Shown here: one piece after another, positions 60,847 to 64,000 of the stretch | Position numbering within the stretch: position 1 is the first letter of the stretch | Layout: each line of letters starts with the position of its first letter | DNA from: Solobacterium sp. | Lineage (GTDB): Bacteria > Bacillota_I > Bacilli_A > Erysipelotrichales > Erysipelotrichaceae | Direction of reading: 5' to 3' | Length of the DNA stretch: 64,000 nt | Assembly: GCA_017430925.1 (NCBI GenBank) | Contig: JAFRMA010000053.1 | Location: 1-64,000 of the forward strand | Position numbers and translations under genes: made by a program | The notes under the pieces: model-generated | The model's input: only the letters and a program-made list of their open reading frames with translations | The model's database searches: none | What the model was told of the DNA's origin: nothing

Positions 60847-62424
60847 TTATTCCACTCTGGTGCCGCATTCCGGACAGAATGTGCCGTATACTTTAGAACC
60901 GCAAACCGGGCAGAAACGATTACTGTTTTTTGTCTCAAAGATCGTTTTATCTTTCGGCCAGCTGACTTTATACGCATTGACCAGAGTCCTGGACTGACCT
61001 GCCGGTACGGTAATATTCCAGGTCAGGATACCGCGGTCATCCGCACTTGCATGATCATTGTTTATGACTTCGGTCACAATACTCTTATCCTGGGATACCG
61101 GCATCTGATCGTATACTGTTATCTTGACTTCCTGATCTTTGTTGTTTATGACAGACAGTTCATACGTATATTCTGTTGTCTTCTGGTTTTTAAGCAGTGC
61201 TTCGGTTGTCTTTTTCTTTTTCTCGGTACGGCTGACATGGATGGCTTCTTCCTTGCCTAAGGAGATGGAGAGGGTATCCTTATCACGGTCAGACTTGATG
61301 GATGTAGAACCTACATAAGTATCATCAAGATAGATGGAAGTTTTTCCGCTGACCATTGCCGGAAGATCCGCACTTTTGAAATCGGCGGTAAGGAACGCCC
61401 GGGGATTCAGTTTCGGGAAAGCTGTGATCCGGTACTCACAGGGGATCTCGTACTTCTGCAGGTCTGCCATGGTGCCTTCGGTATCGGCAGGGATGTCCTT
61501 TGTGCCTGGAAGTACATACTCTGTCATTGTCTCGGAAGTGTTGATCTCCGCTTCCGGCATCTCCATCATATCCAGTTCGGCAGTTTCTTCTACGGCAGTA
61601 TCTTCCATAGCCATCATCGGCATGGCTGCCTTGGCCATATTCCTGCCTCCGGCCATTGCGGAAGAGAGCGTTCTCCGCTTTGGCTCAGGACGGGAGAAAC
61701 TCAGATATACGGGATCCAGTACAGGTAAGTCACTCTGTACGGAAGGGTTGCCGGTAAACAGGGATACCTTGATATCCTTCCAGTCTTCCGCGGTATTCTG
61801 GAAGATCCGCGCGCGTACTTTCAGGGTCATCGGGTCTTTCGCGTTTGTATGAAGCTCATAGACCGGCATCCAGGATGCGGCGTTGTCATGGTAGGTCAGT
61901 TCAAAAGGATATGTACCGGCTTTCTCAGAAATAATCTCAGCGCAGAGAACCGGCTGCTGTTCCTTACGGAGAACTTCATTCAGTCGTTTCTCCAGACGTT
62001 TGAGTTCTTTCTTTTCCAGGATGATCTTTTTCTGAAGCATGGAAATCTGCCCGGGGAGAGAAGTGATGTATTTCTGGATCTCCTGGATATTCTGTTCACT
62101 GCGTCCGGAAAAATTGCCGTTTTCTTTCCAGAGATTGATCTGTAACTCACAGAGTTCAATATTCTGTTTCCGTTCATTGATTTCTTCACGAATCTGATCA
62201 CTTTCGGTTTCTTCATCATCATCCTGGTAGAAGAAGCGGATATCTGTCAGCTGGATCCCGGCCGGGAAATAGAGTCTGGCACTGTCAAAATCGGACTGTG
62301 TACTTAATCCACAGATGTGTAAGGTGTTCTGTCCTTCCTGAAGGTCAGCTTTACCATTCCGGGTGATTTCCGCACCCTGACGGTAGATCTGTACCTGTCT
62401 GATATCTGTCTGAATCATTGTCAT
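60847..62424 (-). CDS. DUF4139 (MuiA-like) protein with C-terminal zinc ribbon
   Basis: The 525-residue protein has an N-terminal DUF4140-like beta domain (VQIYRQGAEITRNGKADLQE), a coiled coil about residues 75-165 (INERKQNIELCELQINLW to LEKRLNEVLRKEQQ), and a DUF4139 beta domain (YHDNAASWMPVYELHT, LKVRARIFQNTAEDW), the arrangement of mucoidy-inhibitor MuiA-like proteins. Unlike most of these it ends in a zinc ribbon, CPVCGSKVYGTFCPECG. A linker rich in methionine and alanine near residues 270-300 (MAGGRNMAKAAMPMM) separates parts of the beta domain. The function is unknown. GGAGGT precedes the start. Confidence 0.82.
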   Translation of the reverse strand: MTMIQTDIRQVQIYRQGAEITRNGKADLQEGQNTLHICGLSTQSDFDSARLYFPAGIQLTDIRFFYQDDDEETESDQIREEINERKQNIELCELQINLWKENGNFSGRSEQNIQEIQKYITSLPGQISMLQKKIILEKKELKRLEKRLNEVLRKEQQPVLCAEIISEKAGTYPFELTYHDNAASWMPVYELHTNAKDPMTLKVRARIFQNTAEDWKDIKVSLFTGNPSVQSDLPVLDPVYLSFSRPEPKRRTLSSAMAGGRNMAKAAMPMMAMEDTAVEETAELDMMEMPEAEINTSETMTEYVLPGTKDIPADTEGTMADLQKYEIPCEYRITAFPKLNPRAFLTADFKSADLPAMVSGKTSIYLDDTYVGSTSIKSDRDKDTLSISLGKEEAIHVSRTEKKKKTTEALLKNQKTTEYTYELSVINNKDQEVKITVYDQMPVSQDKSIVTEVINNDHASADDRGILTWNITVPAGQSRTLVNAYKVSWPKDKTIFETKNSNRFCPVCGSKVYGTFCPECGTRVE

Positions 62425-62527
62425 GTTCGGGTACCTCCGTTAATACTATTGTAGCAGAACGGTATACACAAAAACCCCGGAAACAGAGATATAATAAATT
62501 AAGAATAATTATCAGGAGAACATGATC

Positions 62528-63280
62528 ATGGAAGAATTCTATATTGTTGAGGATGGTCTGCGGCTTCATGCGAAACTCGAGAAACCGGAGGGAAAGAATC
62601 ACTGTCCTTTAATGATTCTGGTTCACGGCTTAACCGGGAATATGGAAGAGAGACATATCCTGGGAATCAAGGATGCGGTATTATCTGCGGGGATTGCGGT
62701 CCTCCGGGTAGAGATGTACGGACACGGACAGAGTGACGGGAACTTCTACGATCATACGATCTTGAAGTGGCTCACGAACGCGATGACCGTAACAGACTAT
62801 GTACAGACCCTGGACTTTGTGACAGATGTATACCTGTGCGGACATTCCCAGGGAGGATTACTGACCCTGATTGCTTCAGGTGTACGTCCGGATGCGTACA
62901 AGGCAGCGATCCTGTTGTCTCCGGGAATCAATATCGTGGATATCGGCAAACGCGGGTGGGACGGAGGTTTCCTGTTTTACCCGGAAAGACCAACTGATGA
63001 CCTGGTGTTCAAGGGACTCCGGATCGGCGGAAATTATGTCCGTGCCGCGCGCCTGATCAACGTCAATGAACTGGCGGAACATTACCATAGACCGGTATTG
63101 ATCGTTCACGGAGATCAGGATATCACCGTACCGTTGGCGTATTCTGTGGATATTGCGGAAAAGTACGCCGATAGTAAGTTGGTCATCATTCCTGGAGATA
63201 CGCACTGTTATGACAATCATCTGGACCAGGTAGAAAAAACCGTAAAAGAATTCCTGTTATCTTTACCGCAGGAATTGTGA
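62528..63280 (+). CDS. Alpha/beta hydrolase (esterase-like)
   Basis: The 250-residue protein has the alpha/beta hydrolase fold: HGLTGNMEER after the third strand (oxyanion region), the nucleophile elbow GHSQGG near residue 101, the acid D in VHGDQDITVP near 197 and the catalytic histidine in PGDTHCYDNH near 227. It resembles feruloyl/cinnamoyl esterase-type and EstD-like enzymes. An in-frame ATG two codons upstream is too close to AGGAG, so 62528 is chosen. It is cytosolic with a probable short-chain ester or hydroxycinnamate ester substrate, unproven. Confidence 0.87.
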   Translation: MEEFYIVEDGLRLHAKLEKPEGKNHCPLMILVHGLTGNMEERHILGIKDAVLSAGIAVLRVEMYGHGQSDGNFYDHTILKWLTNAMTVTDYVQTLDFVTDVYLCGHSQGGLLTLIASGVRPDAYKAAILLSPGINIVDIGKRGWDGGFLFYPERPTDDLVFKGLRIGGNYVRAARLINVNELAEHYHRPVLIVHGDQDITVPLAYSVDIAEKYADSKLVIIPGDTHCYDNHLDQVEKTVKEFLLSLPQEL

Positions 63281-63342
63281 AACAAGTCAGATTTACAGTA
63301 TAATGACTAAAGTAACGTGTATCAAACAATAAGGGGATAACT

Positions 63343-64000
63343 ATGTTTAAGAATTTAACGAAAACAGAACGTGCCTGGGTCCTTTACGATGTAGGAAACA
63401 GTGCTTTTACCATGTTAGCCTGTTCCCTGATCCCGATCTGGTTTAAACAACTGGCGATCGGTGACGCTCCGGGACAAATCTCTTCCGACAACGCGACGGC
63501 GTATTATTCACTATCTATTGCGATTGTTACAGTAATAGTAGCGATCCTCGGCCCGATCTGCGGAGCTCTGGCAGATCATAAGGGAAGAAAGAAGATCTTC
63601 TTTACCACGGCAGTAGCACTTGGTGTCGTTGGCTGTATCCTGAACGGTTTTGCGACCGGATGGATGTCTTTCCTGGTAATTTATGTACTGGCCAAGATCT
63701 TCTATTCCGCGTCATTGACCTTCTACGATTCCATGTTAAACGATGTTACGACCGAAGAAAGAATGGACCAGGTATCTTCCTACGGCTATGCCTGGGGTTA
63801 TATCGGATCCTGTATACCGTTTACTCTGGCTTTGATCGCGTATATCCTCAGCGGCGGTCTGAGTGAGAATCTGATGTGGTTCTCTCCGTCTGTAGGTAAG
63901 ATCATCGGCTTTACGATTACAGCTGTATGGTGGTTTATCGTTACCGTACCTCTGATCAAGAATTATAAACAGATCAACTATGTAGAGAATACCAAGGGAT
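63343..64000 (+). CDS. MFS transporter, UMF1-like (partial)
   Basis: The window ends inside this gene, leaving 219 codons. It begins MFKNLTKTERAWVLYDVGNS, a start typical of UMF1/Atg22-like transporters of the major facilitator superfamily. Several membrane helices and the loop ADHKGRKKIF near residue 80, the MFS motif A, are visible. AAGGGG precedes the ATG and a TATAAT lies about 40 bases upstream. The substrate is unknown; members are often exporters of unclear specificity. Confidence 0.85.
   Translation, partial: MFKNLTKTERAWVLYDVGNSAFTMLACSLIPIWFKQLAIGDAPGQISSDNATAYYSLSIAIVTVIVAILGPICGALADHKGRKKIFFTTAVALGVVGCILNGFATGWMSFLVIYVLAKIFYSASLTFYDSMLNDVTTEERMDQVSSYGYAWGYIGSCIPFTLALIAYILSGGLSENLMWFSPSVGKIIGFTITAVWWFIVTVPLIKNYKQINYVENTKG

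Noticed and set aside
1-64000. CRISPR arrays, tRNA, rRNA, insertion sequences and integrases
   Set aside because: No array of regularly spaced repeats, cloverleaf sequence, transposase or recombinase gene could be recognised. The only exact repeat pair noted outside the paralogues is the 22-bp one around the cassette.

Overview
The window looks like chromosomal DNA of a low-to-mid GC Bacillota. The ribosomal/RNA polymerase block (rpmG-secE-nusG, rplK-rplA, rplJ-rplL, a ybxB-type methyltransferase, rpoB-rpoC), the AGGAGG-type ribosome binding sites, the many short-loop terminators and the Y-family polymerase/YolD pair all fit. The many lipoproteins, the serpin and the cystatin-like protein suggest a host-associated, probably gut, lineage; a member of the Erysipelotrichia is my guess, not something the sequence proves. 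No rRNA, tRNA, CRISPR array or intact insertion sequence was seen.

Layout. (1) 1-620: a RelB/DinJ-type antitoxin with a decayed YafQ-type toxin beside it. (2) 938-12170: the most unusual region. It has an operon for a ceramidase-like hydrolase, three metallo-beta-lactamase-fold (MBL) hydrolases and a Gfo/Idh/MocA oxidoreductase, then a second operon of four more MBL hydrolases of another subfamily, then a MATE exporter. Both operons begin with a sigma-A-like promoter with an inverted repeat in or over it. (3) 12190-30700: the transcription/translation cluster, interrupted twice: a MATE transporter and a methyltransferase sit between nusG and rplK, and five genes (three of them lipoproteins, one a serpin) sit between rplA and rplJ. 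An L1-type leader precedes rplK and an L10 leader precedes rplJ. (4) 30627-32127: an AT-rich two-gene cassette (YbjQ-like protein and zinc-ribbon/CFI-box protein) between two copies of a 22-bp hairpin sequence, with eight G residues in its promoter spacer.

(5) 32210-42400: GNAT acetyltransferase, alanine racemase, S41 protease, uvrB, a lipoprotein, a double-cystatin lipoprotein, a CDP-alcohol phosphatidyltransferase, a divergent nucleoside hydrolase/YeiL-type regulator pair and a low-molecular-weight phosphatase. (6) 42373-48324: a LysR regulator divergent from an operon of M20 amidohydrolase, two membrane proteins, ATC-hydrolase family protein and L-cysteine desulfidase; together these could take up 2-aminothiazoline-4-carboxylate or a related cysteine derivative and degrade it to cysteine and then pyruvate, ammonia and sulfide. 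(7) 48411-52459: a DUF3592-like protein, D-2-hydroxyacid dehydrogenase, LarA-family racemase, AlkZ-related protein and a lipoprotein. (8) 52658-57013: a PASTA-repeat protein without a kinase domain, with a MacB/FtsX-type ABC transporter. (9) 57109-64000: a zinc-ribbon membrane protein, Y-family polymerase/YolD/48-residue protein operon, a DUF4139 protein with a partner of unknown function, an alpha/beta hydrolase and the start of an MFS transporter.

The strongest candidates for undescribed biology are the seven-gene MBL array with its regulatory palindromes, the possibly phase-variable YbjQ/CFI-box cassette, the two lipid-anchored protease inhibitors (serpin and double cystatin), and the candidate cysteine-derivative catabolic operon.
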